From NCBI GenBank assembly GCA_004134995.1, contig REGP01000001.1, forward strand, positions 248,001 to 312,000: 64,000 nucleotides of DNA, read 5' to 3'. The position numbers and the translations under genes are program-made. The DNA is from Oxalobacteraceae bacterium CAVE-383 (GTDB lineage Bacteria; Pseudomonadota; Gammaproteobacteria; Burkholderiales; Burkholderiaceae_D). Position 1 is the stretch's first letter. Every line of letters starts with the position of its first letter. Below, in pieces: positions 45,068 to 53,883 of the stretch. The notes under the pieces were generated by a model that was not told the DNA's origin, did no database searches, and worked only from the letters and a program-made list of their open reading frames with translations.

Positions 45068-46702
45068 TCATCGGATCTGCTTGAAAGGCTTTCCGCTCGT
45101 CCGTGCCGGCGCCATGATTGCCGGCGCCATTGTCTGCGTCAGACTGTTTGCGAGTTCGTCGGCGACCTTGAATGTCGCCACGGCGGCATTCAAATCCTGC
45201 GCCTGCCGTTCCAGCGATCCTGCCGCTGCCGCAGCCTCTTCCACCAAGGCGGCATTCTGCTGCGTGACCTGATCCATTTGCGTGATGGCGTCGTTCACCT
45301 GTCCGATGCCGCGACTCTGTTCTTCCGATGCCGATGAAATTTCGCCCATGATGTCGGTCACGCGCTTGACTGCCATCACCACTTCTTCCATGGTCGAACC
45401 GGCGCGCGCCACCAATGCCGAGCCGCTGTCCACGCGGCTGACCGAATCGTCGATCAGACCCTTGATTTCCTTGGCCGCCGCCGCCGAGCGCTGCGCCAGG
45501 CTGCGCACTTCGGATGCCACCACGGCGAAGCCGCGGCCCTGCTCGCCGGCGCGCGCCGCTTCCACCGCCGCGTTCAACGCCAGGATATTGGTCTGGAAGG
45601 CGATGCCGTCGATCACGCCGATGATGTCGGCCATCTTGCGCGAACTTTCCGTAATGCCCTGCATGGTTTCGACCACCTGGCCCACCACCTCGCCGCCGCG
45701 CGCGGCAATGTCGGACGCGCTGCCGGCCAGTTGCCCGGCCTGGCGCGCATTGTCGGCGTTCTGTTTGACGGTCGAGGTCAGCTCTTCCATGCTCGACGCG
45801 GTTTCCTCCAGCGAGGCCGCCTGCTGCTCGGTGCGCGAGGAAAGATCCATGTTGCCGGCCGCGATTTCGCGCGCGCCCACGTTGATCGAATCGGTGCCCT
45901 GGCGAATCCGGGTGACGGTGGTGGCGAGGTGCTGCTGCATCTGGCGCATCATATACAGCAGGCTGCTGGTGTCGCCGGCGCCGACTTCGACTTGCAGATT
46001 CAGGTCGCCCGCGGCAATTTTCGCGGCAATGTCGGAAGCATAGGCCGGCTCGCCGCCCAGGCTGCGCTTCACGCTGCGGATCACGAGCATCGTCAGCAGG
46101 CTCAGCGCGCCGCCGATGATCGCCAGGAATATGCCGAGCCGGACCAGGGCCTGGTAGAAGTCGCTATCCACGTCTTCCACGAATACACCGGTATAGATGG
46201 TCCAGGACCACGGCTGGAAATAACGCGCGTAGGCCAGGCGCGGGCGCGGAATCGTTTCGTTGCGGTGCGGGTAGTTGTAGGCGATGAAGGCATCGTTGCC
46301 GCTGCGGGCAAGCCTGGCCATTTCCTGCACGTACATCAGGCCGTTGGCGTCTTTGTTGTTCTTCATGTCCTTGCCGATAATCGCCGGGTTGGGATTGATC
46401 AGGCCTTTGAAGTTGTCGTCGAATGCAGTGAAATAACCCTCGCCGCCGAAGCGCAGCGAGAGCAGCCGCGCCTTGACCTGTTTCTGTGCTTCGTCGACTG
46501 TCAGTTCGCCCTTGGAGACCTGCTCCGCATAATTCTTGAGCAGAGAATCGGCGATTTCGATATCGGCCCGCAGCGCATCCTTGCGCTCATGCAGCATGAC
46601 TACGCGCGTGTTCCAGGCAGACCATCCCCCCAGCATCAGCAGCCCCAGCCACATCAGGGCCAGAATCAGCGCCAATTTACGTCCCACCGTCAAATTCTTC
46701 AT
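45068..46702 (-). CDS. methyl-accepting chemotaxis protein with single Cache domain
   Basis: A 544-aa receptor starting [20 protein letters not shown]. Two membrane helices (about 8-30 and 187-210) bracket a Cache_2-like periplasmic sensor ([29 protein letters not shown]). HAMP follows, then the signalling domain with the strictly conserved hairpin tip [55 protein letters not shown]. The C-terminus lacks a CheR/CheB NWETF-like pentapeptide. The ATG at 46702 is used rather than the upstream TTG at 46717. Ligand unknown; Cache_2 sensors often bind small organic acids, plausible among the surrounding catabolic genes. Confidence 0.92.
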   Translation of the reverse strand: MKNLTVGRKLALILALMWLGLLMLGGWSAWNTRVVMLHERKDALRADIEIADSLLKNYAEQVSKGELTVDEAQKQVKARLLSLRFGGEGYFTAFDDNFKGLINPNPAIIGKDMKNNKDANGLMYVQEMARLARSGNDAFIAYNYPHRNETIPRPRLAYARYFQPWSWTIYTGVFVEDVDSDFYQALVRLGIFLAIIGGALSLLTMLVIRSVKRSLGGEPAYASDIAAKIAAGDLNLQVEVGAGDTSSLLYMMRQMQQHLATTVTRIRQGTDSINVGAREIAAGNMDLSSRTEQQAASLEETASSMEELTSTVKQNADNARQAGQLAGSASDIAARGGEVVGQVVETMQGITESSRKMADIIGVIDGIAFQTNILALNAAVEAARAGEQGRGFAVVASEVRSLAQRSAAAAKEIKGLIDDSVSRVDSGSALVARAGSTMEEVVMAVKRVTDIMGEISSASEEQSRGIGQVNDAITQMDQVTQQNAALVEEAAAAAGSLERQAQDLNAAVATFKVADELANSLTQTMAPAIMAPARTSGKPFKQIR

Positions 46703-47055
46703 TTCTTCTTTCCCCAAAAATTATGGTTTGTTAATGCAAACACACCGGACGAGGGGCTACATTTTTAACGCCATACGTCGTTTACGAGATACGTTCATCG
46801 ATAACGACGCTTAACATCATATCTTTAATGAATATCTTGTAAAGATTGGTGTGGGGAAAGAAAAATGCCCGCTATCGCGCCGAGCGCGGCTGCCCGGATC
46901 AAATTATTGCCAATTTAAAAAGGAAGATAATAAATTGACAATGCTTATGATGCATTTATTGCAACTTTAAAGGTATTTAATTATTTATAGCAGCATTTTA
47001 AACACAATTTAACGATTTTATATGTTATTTTTCCGTGCATCAACAGGGGTGAAAA
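46703..47055. other. A/T-rich divergent intergenic region
   Basis: A strongly A/T-rich 350-nt stretch between the divergently oriented chemoreceptor gene and a small gene. It presumably carries both promoters. I see no gene, RNA or clear operator in it. Confidence 0.5.
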
Positions 47056-47307
47056 ATGAATAAAACCAGTCACATCGTTGGTCCGATCAAGGACAAATAT
47101 TTCGTTCGTGTGGAAATCGAATGGGTCAAGCCGTACAAGCGGCCGGCCTGGATCAGCGCCACCGCCGACATCTTCCTCGGCGTCCCGGCCACCGCGGGTT
47201 CGGCCTTCGTCGAGCGGATCGTGAGCGACGGACCGCATTCCAATTTTTTCACGGCCCAGCAGAAGGCCGAAGCGGATGCGCAGAAGAAGATTGCGCGCCT
47301 GTCTTAG
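47056..47307 (+). CDS. small conserved-type protein of unknown function
   Basis: An 83-aa protein starting MNKTSHIVGPIKDKYFVRVE, basic, with a Trp/Pro-rich middle and a Lys/Ala-rich C-terminal helix (AQQKAEADAQKKIARLS). No signal peptide or Cys. It is preceded by AGGGGTGAAAA. Its stop codon lies inside the left arm of fold-back repeat copy 2. No family recognised. Confidence 0.65.
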   Translation: MNKTSHIVGPIKDKYFVRVEIEWVKPYKRPAWISATADIFLGVPATAGSAFVERIVSDGPHSNFFTAQQKAEADAQKKIARLS

Positions 47308-47438
47308 CAGTTGCTGCAAAATGAGGCGAGGCTGGGTGTTGTGCGAAGTGAGGTAAAGGAGGAGACGGCCGAAGGCCGTCGGGGGACACGAACGCAGTAC
47401 AACGCCCAGCCTCGCCTCATTTTGCAGCAACTGCTAAG
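47303..47438. repeat. fold-back palindromic repeat, copy 2 (inverted orientation)
   Basis: Forty-nucleotide arms (47303-47342, 47399-47438) pair almost perfectly around a 56-nt core that is the reverse complement of the cores of copies 1 and 3. The inner GACGGCCGAAGGCCGTC is itself palindromic. The left arm overlaps the stop codon of the preceding gene. Confidence 0.88.
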
Positions 47439-47538
47439 TCGTAATTATTCTCAATCGGATTAGCACTACCTTCAATGGCTTATCGGCCGCGATGTTTGTA
47501 GAATCGCCTTATCTTCTGCAACTTCAGCGACGGACAAT

Positions 47539-48228
47539 ATGGCCAAACGGCATCACGAACAACATCGCATCGAAAACATCGGCTGGCTGCGCGCTTCGGT
47601 GCTTGGCGCCAACGACGGCATCGTCTCGACCGCCTGCCTGCTGGTGGGCGTGGCGGCGGCGCATGCGGATCACCGGACCATCCTGCTGACCGGCGTCGCC
47701 GGCCTGGTGGCGGGCGCGATGTCGATGGCGACCGGCGAATATGTATCGGTCCATTCCCAATCCGACAGTGAAAAAGCCGCGCTGGCCGAGGAAAGCGCGG
47801 AGCTGGCCGCCGATTATCCGGCCGAGCATCGCGAACTGACTTCCATCTATATGCACCGCGGACTCGATCTGGCGCTGGCCGGCAAGGTCGCCACCGAACT
47901 GATGGCGCACGATGCGCTGGGCGCGCATGCGCGCGATGAACTGGGCATTTCCCATATCAGCACGGCGCGTCCGCTGCAGGCCGCAGTGGCGTCGGCGGCC
48001 AGTTTTTCGGCGGGCGCGCTGGTGCCACTGATCGTGGCCTCGCTGGCGCCCGCGGATTATCTGATCTCGTCCATTGAAGTGGCCGCCTTGCTGTCGCTGG
48101 CCCTGCTGGGCTGGCTGGCGGCAAAGGCCGGCGGCGCCAGGGTCTTGCCGGCAGTCGCACGGGTTACCTTCTGGAGTGCGCTGGCGATGGCGGTGACTTC
48201 GGGCGCCGGCTATTTGTTCGGAACATAG
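47539..48228 (+). CDS. VIT1/CCC1-family iron/manganese transporter
   Basis: A 229-aa membrane protein with the family signature GWLRASVLGANDGIVSTACLLVGVA near the N-terminus and AGAMSMATGEYVSVHSQSD (about residue 60), then three more helices. VIT/CCC1 proteins move Fe2+ or Mn2+; in bacteria they are usually thought to act in metal detoxification or storage. It stands between two fold-back repeat copies and its stop codon is one nucleotide before copy 3. Confidence 0.9.
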   Translation: MAKRHHEQHRIENIGWLRASVLGANDGIVSTACLLVGVAAAHADHRTILLTGVAGLVAGAMSMATGEYVSVHSQSDSEKAALAEESAELAADYPAEHRELTSIYMHRGLDLALAGKVATELMAHDALGAHARDELGISHISTARPLQAAVASAASFSAGALVPLIVASLAPADYLISSIEVAALLSLALLGWLAAKAGGARVLPAVARVTFWSALAMAVTSGAGYLFGT

Positions 48229-48229
48229 C

Positions 48230-48352
48230 GGCTGCGCAAAATAAGGCGAGGCAGGGCGTTGTACTGCGTTCGTGTCCTCCGCCAGCCTGCGGCCGTCTCC
48301 CCCTTTACCTCACTTCGCACAACACCCTGCCTCGCCTGATTTTGCAACAGCC
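48230..48352. repeat. fold-back palindromic repeat, copy 3
   Basis: A 123-nt element with arms 48230-48262 and 48319-48352 (one indel and a few mismatches) and the same 56-nt core and orientation as copy 1. It sits exactly between the convergent stops of the VIT-family gene (48228) and the secreted-protein gene (48356). Confidence 0.88.
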
Positions 48353-48355
48353 CTC

Positions 48356-48700
48356 TTAAAATTTCCGCGCCGGCCGCTCGACAATCTTGCAGAGACCGGT
48401 TTCGGATTTGATCGATCCTTCGATCATCACGGTGCGCTTGAACGACAGATCGGTGCGGCTGATCTGCACTGTGTCGAACGATACGCTGTCCGGGGTGAAG
48501 GTGCCGTGGTAGCGGTAGGATGCGCCCAGCGACGGAATCGAATAACTGACGTCGCCGGTGGCTTCATCCAGCGTGATGTTCCAGGTGACGGCGGTGGAAC
48601 CGTTCGACACCCCGCACTCCAGATAGACCGGGGCTGCCGCGGCGGCCGCCGATGCGCAAATGCATCCGATTGCGCAGACCGTTCTCAGGATATTTTTCAT
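48356..48700 (-). CDS. secreted small protein of unknown function
   Basis: A 114-aa protein with a clear signal peptide (MKNILRTVCAIGCICASAAAAAAP, cleavage near residue 23). The mature part is about 90 residues, with two Cys and beta-strand-rich sequence (TWNITLDEATGDVSYSIPSLG; YRYHGTFTPDSVSFDTVQIS), suggesting a small periplasmic beta-sandwich. No family recognised. Confidence 0.72.
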   Translation of the reverse strand: MKNILRTVCAIGCICASAAAAAAPVYLECGVSNGSTAVTWNITLDEATGDVSYSIPSLGASYRYHGTFTPDSVSFDTVQISRTDLSFKRTVMIEGSIKSETGLCKIVERPARKF

Positions 48701-48893
48701 ATTATTCGGTTTCCCATTCATTCCCGCACGCGCGGATAGATGCCATGCATGCCAGTGTATTACAAAGCGCGCGTTTTTCCCCGCTTCGCACCCGCCGGCG
48801 AAGAAGAAGGTAGACTGGCGCTCTGCCGGACAGGTTCGACGGAACCGGTTCATCGGCGCCGGCGCGCCAACACGATCACAATAGTTTCGAGAC

Positions 48894-50747
48894 ATGAGCG
48901 ATTCAGACCATTTCCAGCGGGCGCCCGGCGCACCGGCGCTGCCGGACACGCCTTTTCGCTTCGTGCTGCATTTCTTTTTGCGGTTCAAAGGCTGGTATGC
49001 GCTGATGATCGCGCTGGAGGCGCTCAACGCCGCGTTCGGCATCACCATTCCCTATGCGCTGAGCCGCATCATCCATACGGTCACGGCAACGTCAACGTCA
49101 ATGGCAGCCGCGACAGCCTCGCCGGCGCTGGAGTGGAACGGCGCGCTGCGGCAGCCGCTGCTGCTGTTCGTCGTATTGTGCATCGGCGAACTGGTGTCCG
49201 GCCGCATGGCCGGCGCGATCCAGGTGCGGCTCGGGCCGCGCCAGCGCCAGAACGTCACGCGCCATATCTATCACTACCTGCAATTGCATTCGCATCGCTA
49301 CATGACCAATAATTTCGCCGGCGCGCTGGCGCACCGCATCAGCGAAACCTCGCTCGGCGTGTCGCAGATCATGTGGTCGGTCATTACCGAATTCTGGCCG
49401 CTGGCCATTGTGCTGAGCGTCGCGGTGGGTTTGCTGCTGCACGCCTATCTCTGGCTCGGCGTGCTGGTCGGGGCATGGGCGGTGGTGTTCATCGCGCTGT
49501 CGTACCGTCTCGCCATGCGGGGCCAGGGGCATGCGCGGCATGCCGCGGCGGCGCGCAGCGAAACCACGGGCAAGGTGGTCGATTCGGTGTCCAATGCGGA
49601 CAGCGTGCGCCTGTTCGCCCGGCTGCGCTTCGAGCGCGAGCATCTGGAGCTGTATCTGCGGCGCGAGCTGGCGGCGATCAAGCTTTCCAACGATTATGCC
49701 GAGCGCGTGCGCTGGTTCCAGTTCGGCGCCGCGGCCTTGCTGAAAATCGGCACGCTGCTGTACGCCTTGCTGCTGTGGCAGCAGCAGAAGATCGGCGTCG
49801 CCGATTTCGTGATGGCGGTCAGCCTGTCGCTGATGATCATCAATGAAGGACGCAACCTGAGCCGCCGCTTCCTGGAATTCTTCGAGTATGTGGGCAACGT
49901 CGCCAACGGCGTGCAGGCCATTGTCCAGCCGCATGAGCTGGTCGACTCGCCGCATGCGCAGTCGCACCGGGTCGGCGGCGGCGCGATCGAATTTCGCGAC
50001 GTGCATTTTTCGCATGGCCACGGCAAGCCGCTGTTCGAGGGCCTGAATGTGACGATTCCTGCGGGCCAGCACGTCGGCCTGGTCGGCACATCGGGTTCCG
50101 GCAAATCGACCTTCGTCAGCCTGATCCTGCGCACCATCGATCCGCAGCAGGGCAGCATCCACGTCGACGGCGTCGATTTGCGCGATTTCACGCAGGAAGC
50201 GCTGCACGAGCAACTGAGCCTGATTCCGCAGGAGCCCAGCCTGTTCCACCGCACGCTGCGCGAGAACATCCGCTACGGCCGCCTTGAGGCCGGCGACGCG
50301 GAGGTCGAGACCGCCGCGCGCAAGGCGCATGCGCACGATTTCATCATGCAGGCGCCGCAGGGCTACGAGGCAATGGTAGGCGAGCGCGGCGTCAAATTAT
50401 CGGGCGGCCAGCGCCAGCGCATCGCCATCGCGCGCGTGATCCTGAAAGGCGCGCCGGTGCTGATCCTGGACGAAGCCACGTCCAGCCTGGATTCGATCAC
50501 CGAACAGGCGATCCAGGAAACGCTGCAGGACGTGATGCGCCGGAAAACCGTGATCGTAGTCGCGCACCGCCTGTCGACCATCGCGCATCTGGACCGTATT
50601 CTGGTGTTCGAGCACGGCCGCATCGTGGAGCAGGGCAGCCATGCGGAACTGCTGCTGAAGAAAGGCATGTATGCGCGGCTGTGGCGGGCGCAGGCAGGCG
50701 GTTTCCTGCCGGAGAACGACGATGCGCTGGAAGATGTGGTGGCCTAG
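48894..50747 (+). CDS. ABC exporter, fused membrane and ATPase domains
   Basis: A 617-aa half-transporter of the MsbA/LmrA type. Residues 25-340 hold six predicted helices; 360-600 the ATPase with Walker A GTSGSGKST (about 400), signature KLSGGQRQRIAIARVIL and Walker B VLILDEATSSLD followed by the H-loop AHRLSTIAHLDR. It should homodimerise and export a lipid, drug or peptide. It is a single gene, divergent from a secreted-protein gene, so no partner or substrate can be inferred. Confidence 0.93.
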   Translation: MSDSDHFQRAPGAPALPDTPFRFVLHFFLRFKGWYALMIALEALNAAFGITIPYALSRIIHTVTATSTSMAAATASPALEWNGALRQPLLLFVVLCIGELVSGRMAGAIQVRLGPRQRQNVTRHIYHYLQLHSHRYMTNNFAGALAHRISETSLGVSQIMWSVITEFWPLAIVLSVAVGLLLHAYLWLGVLVGAWAVVFIALSYRLAMRGQGHARHAAAARSETTGKVVDSVSNADSVRLFARLRFEREHLELYLRRELAAIKLSNDYAERVRWFQFGAAALLKIGTLLYALLLWQQQKIGVADFVMAVSLSLMIINEGRNLSRRFLEFFEYVGNVANGVQAIVQPHELVDSPHAQSHRVGGGAIEFRDVHFSHGHGKPLFEGLNVTIPAGQHVGLVGTSGSGKSTFVSLILRTIDPQQGSIHVDGVDLRDFTQEALHEQLSLIPQEPSLFHRTLRENIRYGRLEAGDAEVETAARKAHAHDFIMQAPQGYEAMVGERGVKLSGGQRQRIAIARVILKGAPVLILDEATSSLDSITEQAIQETLQDVMRRKTVIVVAHRLSTIAHLDRILVFEHGRIVEQGSHAELLLKKGMYARLWRAQAGGFLPENDDALEDVVA

Positions 50748-50829
50748 GCAAGGTTGAAAACGGCGATCGCTGCTGTGTGAAATCCGAATGTCTGCTAATT
50801 TAGCGGCTTGCCGTTAATTAAAGACATTC

Positions 50830-51225
50830 ATGACCGATCTGCCAAAACTGGACTTCCCGCAACTGGCTGCGCTGGCCCGCCAATCCGCAGGCATCGATGC
50901 GGCCTGCGCCTGTTCCGGTGTCAGCCTGGCAGGCTGGGAAAGCGTGCCGCTGTCGCTGGACGAGGCGTCGCTGGAGGAGGTCGGCACCTTGTTCGAGGAT
51001 CACTTCGTCGAGCCGCCCTTCGAGGAATACCATCCGGCCGGCACCCGCTACGATTCGCCCGATGCGCCGATCGCGCCGCGCTATTTTCCGTACAACCGCT
51101 GCACTGTGGCCAGATGCAAGGTTTGCGGGCGCCATTTCCTGCGCTACACCGAAGCCGGCGGCTATTTCGTGGACCGGCGCATACGGCTGCTGGATGCGGC
51201 GCTGCTGGTGGATGCCGCGTTGTAG
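50830..51225 (+). CDS. conserved-type protein with a CxxC zinc-ribbon-like motif
   Basis: A 131-aa protein starting MTDLPKLDFPQLAALARQSA. Near the end is TVARCKVCGRHFLRYTEAGGYFVDRRIRLL, a CxxC-containing segment resembling half of a zinc ribbon. It also contains an acidic-aromatic FEEYHPAGTRYDSPDAPIAPRYFPYNRCT. There is no signal or membrane segment. The family is not identified; it ends 13 nt before the convergent nagX stop. Confidence 0.7.
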   Translation: MTDLPKLDFPQLAALARQSAGIDAACACSGVSLAGWESVPLSLDEASLEEVGTLFEDHFVEPPFEEYHPAGTRYDSPDAPIAPRYFPYNRCTVARCKVCGRHFLRYTEAGGYFVDRRIRLLDAALLVDAAL

Positions 51226-51238
51226 CGGGATTTCTGCA

Positions 51239-52444
51239 TCAATGGACCAAACAGTCCTTCGCCGTCCATCCATACAACCACTGCAGCGCTTCATAGAACT
51301 GATCCGGCGTGCGGTCCTTCCATAAGGAATTGCGCACCAGCCGTTCCACGCCCTTGGCGTGGTAGATGCGACCCATTTCGCGCGCCGACAAGACCGTGCG
51401 GGCGGTGCGCGTGACGCGTGATTTTTCATACAGTTTGAAGGCAGCGTCCAGATCGAAATCGCAATATTTGACGGCTTCGCCCAGCGTGACCGCGTCCTCG
51501 ATCGCCATGCAGGCGCCTTGCGCCAGATATTGCAGCATCGGATGCGCGGCGTCGCCCAGCAACACCGCGCGGCCATGCACCCAGTTGCCGATCGGATCGC
51601 GGTCGGCGGTGCTCCAGCGCTTCCAGGTTTTCGGCGCGTCCAGCAATTGGCGCGGACGGTCGCAGATGCCCTGGAAATAACTCAATACTTCTTCCTTGCT
51701 GCCTTCGCGCACGCCCCAGACTTCCTGCTCGCGGCTGTGGAAGGTCACCACCAGATTGAACTGCTGGCCGCCGCGCAGCGGATAGTGCACCAGATGGCAA
51801 TTCGGCCCGACCCAGATCGCGGCTTCGTTCCAGCGCAGATCGGCCGGCATTTCGTCCACCGGCACCACGGCCCGGTACACCACATGGCCGGATACGCGCG
51901 CTTCATCGCCGATCAGCTTGTCGCGGATCACCGATTTAACGCCGTCGCAGCCGATCACGGCGTCGCCGGTGTAGCGCTTGCCGTTGCTGTCGACGACGGT
52001 GGCTTCACGCTCTCCCTGGATCAGTTCCACCACATGCGTGGAAGTAAAGAATTCGATCAGCGGCGATTGCGCCACGGCTTCGTAAATCGAGGTATGGATA
52101 TCGGCGCGATGAATGACGGCATACGGATTGCCGAAACGCCGGCGGAAGCGTTCGTCGACCGGAAAGGTGCCGACTTCCTGGCCGTCGACCGCATCCATCA
52201 TCACCAGCCGCTCGGCAAACACCGCGCGGTTGCGCGCCGCCTGGCCCACGCCCAGCGCGTCCAGCGCCGCGAAGGCATTCGGCGCCAACTGCACGCCGGC
52301 GCCGATTTCGCCGATCTGGCTGCTTTGCTCCAGCAGCTTGATGCGGATGCCGAGCCGCGACAGCGCCAGCGCCGCGGCCATGCCGCCGATGCCGCCGCCG
52401 ACGATGATGATGGTGGCTGGTGTGGATTTATTCGAGGTACTCAT
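51239..52444 (-). CDS. nagX: 3-hydroxybenzoate 6-hydroxylase
   Basis: A 401-aa FAD-dependent aromatic hydroxylase: dinucleotide fold GGGIGGMAAALALSRLGI at residue 15, a DG-motif region IGCDGVKSVIRDKLIG (about 165) and the FAD-ribityl GDAAHPMLQYLAQGACMAIEDA (about 300). The family includes salicylate and 3-hydroxybenzoate 6-hydroxylases; placement after maleylpyruvate isomerase, fumarylpyruvate hydrolase and gentisate dioxygenase points to conversion of 3-hydroxybenzoate to gentisate with NADH. The ATG overlaps the nagL stop (ATGA). No Rieske gentisate-forming salicylate 5-hydroxylase (nagAaGHAb) is present, so 3-hydroxybenzoate, not salicylate, is the likely entry. Confidence 0.88.
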   Translation of the reverse strand: MSTSNKSTPATIIIVGGGIGGMAAALALSRLGIRIKLLEQSSQIGEIGAGVQLAPNAFAALDALGVGQAARNRAVFAERLVMMDAVDGQEVGTFPVDERFRRRFGNPYAVIHRADIHTSIYEAVAQSPLIEFFTSTHVVELIQGEREATVVDSNGKRYTGDAVIGCDGVKSVIRDKLIGDEARVSGHVVYRAVVPVDEMPADLRWNEAAIWVGPNCHLVHYPLRGGQQFNLVVTFHSREQEVWGVREGSKEEVLSYFQGICDRPRQLLDAPKTWKRWSTADRDPIGNWVHGRAVLLGDAAHPMLQYLAQGACMAIEDAVTLGEAVKYCDFDLDAAFKLYEKSRVTRTARTVLSAREMGRIYHAKGVERLVRNSLWKDRTPDQFYEALQWLYGWTAKDCLVH

Positions 52445-53088
52445 TGCGCATCCGGCTGTTGTGGCGGAGAGGCCTTGGCGAAAGCTTCCAGTTGCAGGCA
52501 GGCATCGTTGATGCGGACCAATGTCGGGATCTTCGACAGATCGCATTCGAAGCGCTTGGCGTTGAACATCTGCGGCACCAGGCAGCAATCGGCCAGCGTC
52601 GGCGTATCGCCATGGCAGAATTTGCCGGCCTTGCCGCTTTGCACCAGCATGGTTTCCAACGCGTTCAGGCCGCTTTCGGTCCAGTGCCGGTACCAGGTGT
52701 TGCGCTGTTCTTCGTTCTGGCCGAGCGTGCCGCCCAGATATTGCAATACACGCAGATTGTTGATCGGGTGAATGTCGCAGGAAATCGCCAGCGCGATGCT
52801 GCGCACCTGGGCGCGGCCCAGGGCGTCCGGCGGCAGCAGCGGCGTCTCCGGATGCAGCTCTTCCAGATATTCCAGGATCGCCAGCGATTGCGTCAGCGTA
52901 TGCCCGTCGTCATCGATCAGCACCGGCAGCAATCCTTGCGGATTGAGCTGCCGGAACGCCGGCTGGTTCTGGCCGCCGCCGTCCTTGGACAGATGAATCA
53001 GTTCGGGCTCGTAGGGCAGGCCCTTCAGGTTCATCGCGATGCGCACCCGGTAGGAAGCGGAGCTGCGGAAAAATGTGTAAAGCTTCAT
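52441..53088 (-). CDS. nagL: maleylpyruvate isomerase (zeta-class GST-like)
   Basis: A 215-aa enzyme beginning MKLYTFFRSSASYRVRIAMN: the SSxSxRVRIA block is the glutathione-site signature of zeta-class GST/maleylpyruvate isomerases. The second half has the GST C-terminal helices (YWHWTESGLNALETMLV-like and GDTPTLADCCLVPQMFNAKRFECD). It isomerises maleylpyruvate to fumarylpyruvate in gentisate degradation. It lies 51 nt after nagK and overlaps nagX by four nucleotides. Confidence 0.93.
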   Translation of the reverse strand: MKLYTFFRSSASYRVRIAMNLKGLPYEPELIHLSKDGGGQNQPAFRQLNPQGLLPVLIDDDGHTLTQSLAILEYLEELHPETPLLPPDALGRAQVRSIALAISCDIHPINNLRVLQYLGGTLGQNEEQRNTWYRHWTESGLNALETMLVQSGKAGKFCHGDTPTLADCCLVPQMFNAKRFECDLSKIPTLVRINDACLQLEAFAKASPPQQPDAQ

Positions 53089-53139
53089 CGGGCGGATCTT
53101 TCCTGTTCTTTGCTTGTTCTCGTTCTCGTTCTTGTACTT

Positions 53140-53844
53140 TTATACGACCTTGACCGTGATCGATTCCAGTCCGTCGATCCTGCCGACCATCGTGCTGCCC
53201 GCCTTGACCGCGCCGACGCCTTCGGGCGTGCCGCTGAAAATGATGTCGCCGGGCTGCAGCTCGAACAGCGTCGACAGATTCGCGATGGTTTCCGGCACCG
53301 ACCAGATCAGGTGCGTCAGATCGCTCTTCTGCTTGACCACGCCGTCCACCGTCAGCGAGATGGCGCCGTGGTCGATGTGGCCGGTCTGCGCGGCCGGGTG
53401 GATGACGCCGATCGGGCCCGAATAATCGAAAGCCTTGCCGATTTCCCATGGGCGGCCTTGTTCGCGCATCTTGATCTGCAGATCGCGGCGGGTCATGTCG
53501 AGACCGACGCCGTAGCCGTAGACGTGCGAATTGGCTTCGTCCACGGGAATGTTCTTGCCGCCCTTGCCGATGGCGACCACCAGCTCGATTTCATAGTGAT
53601 AGTTTTCGGTCAGGGTCGGATACGGAATTTCGACCGTGGCGCCGGCCGGCACCGCCACGATCGAGGCGTTGTCGTTGAATTTGCAGAAAAAGAAAGGCGG
53701 TTCGCGGTCGGGATCGAAGCCCATTTCGCGCGCGTGCGCGGCATAGTTGCGGCCGACGCAGTAGACGCGGCGCACCGGGAATGTTTCGCTGGAGCCGGCC
53801 ACGGGCAGGCCGACGACGGCAGGGGGATTTACGACAAAGGCCAT
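53140..53844 (-). CDS. nagK: fumarylpyruvate hydrolase (FAH family)
   Basis: A 234-aa FAH-fold enzyme. The divalent-metal site is visible in YHYEIELVVAIGKGGKNI (E-x-E) with the distal Asp in GYGVGLDMTRRDLQ. The block IYCVGRNYAAHAREMGFDPDREPPFFF is typical of short FAH enzymes. It hydrolyses fumarylpyruvate to fumarate and pyruvate, the last step of the gentisate pathway. It lies 39 nt downstream of the dioxygenase gene in the same operon. Confidence 0.93.
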   Translation of the reverse strand: MAFVVNPPAVVGLPVAGSSETFPVRRVYCVGRNYAAHAREMGFDPDREPPFFFCKFNDNASIVAVPAGATVEIPYPTLTENYHYEIELVVAIGKGGKNIPVDEANSHVYGYGVGLDMTRRDLQIKMREQGRPWEIGKAFDYSGPIGVIHPAAQTGHIDHGAISLTVDGVVKQKSDLTHLIWSVPETIANLSTLFELQPGDIIFSGTPEGVGAVKAGSTMVGRIDGLESITVKVV

Positions 53845-53883
53845 GGGTATCTTTCGTTTTTATGAATTGGGTTTGGTCGGGAT

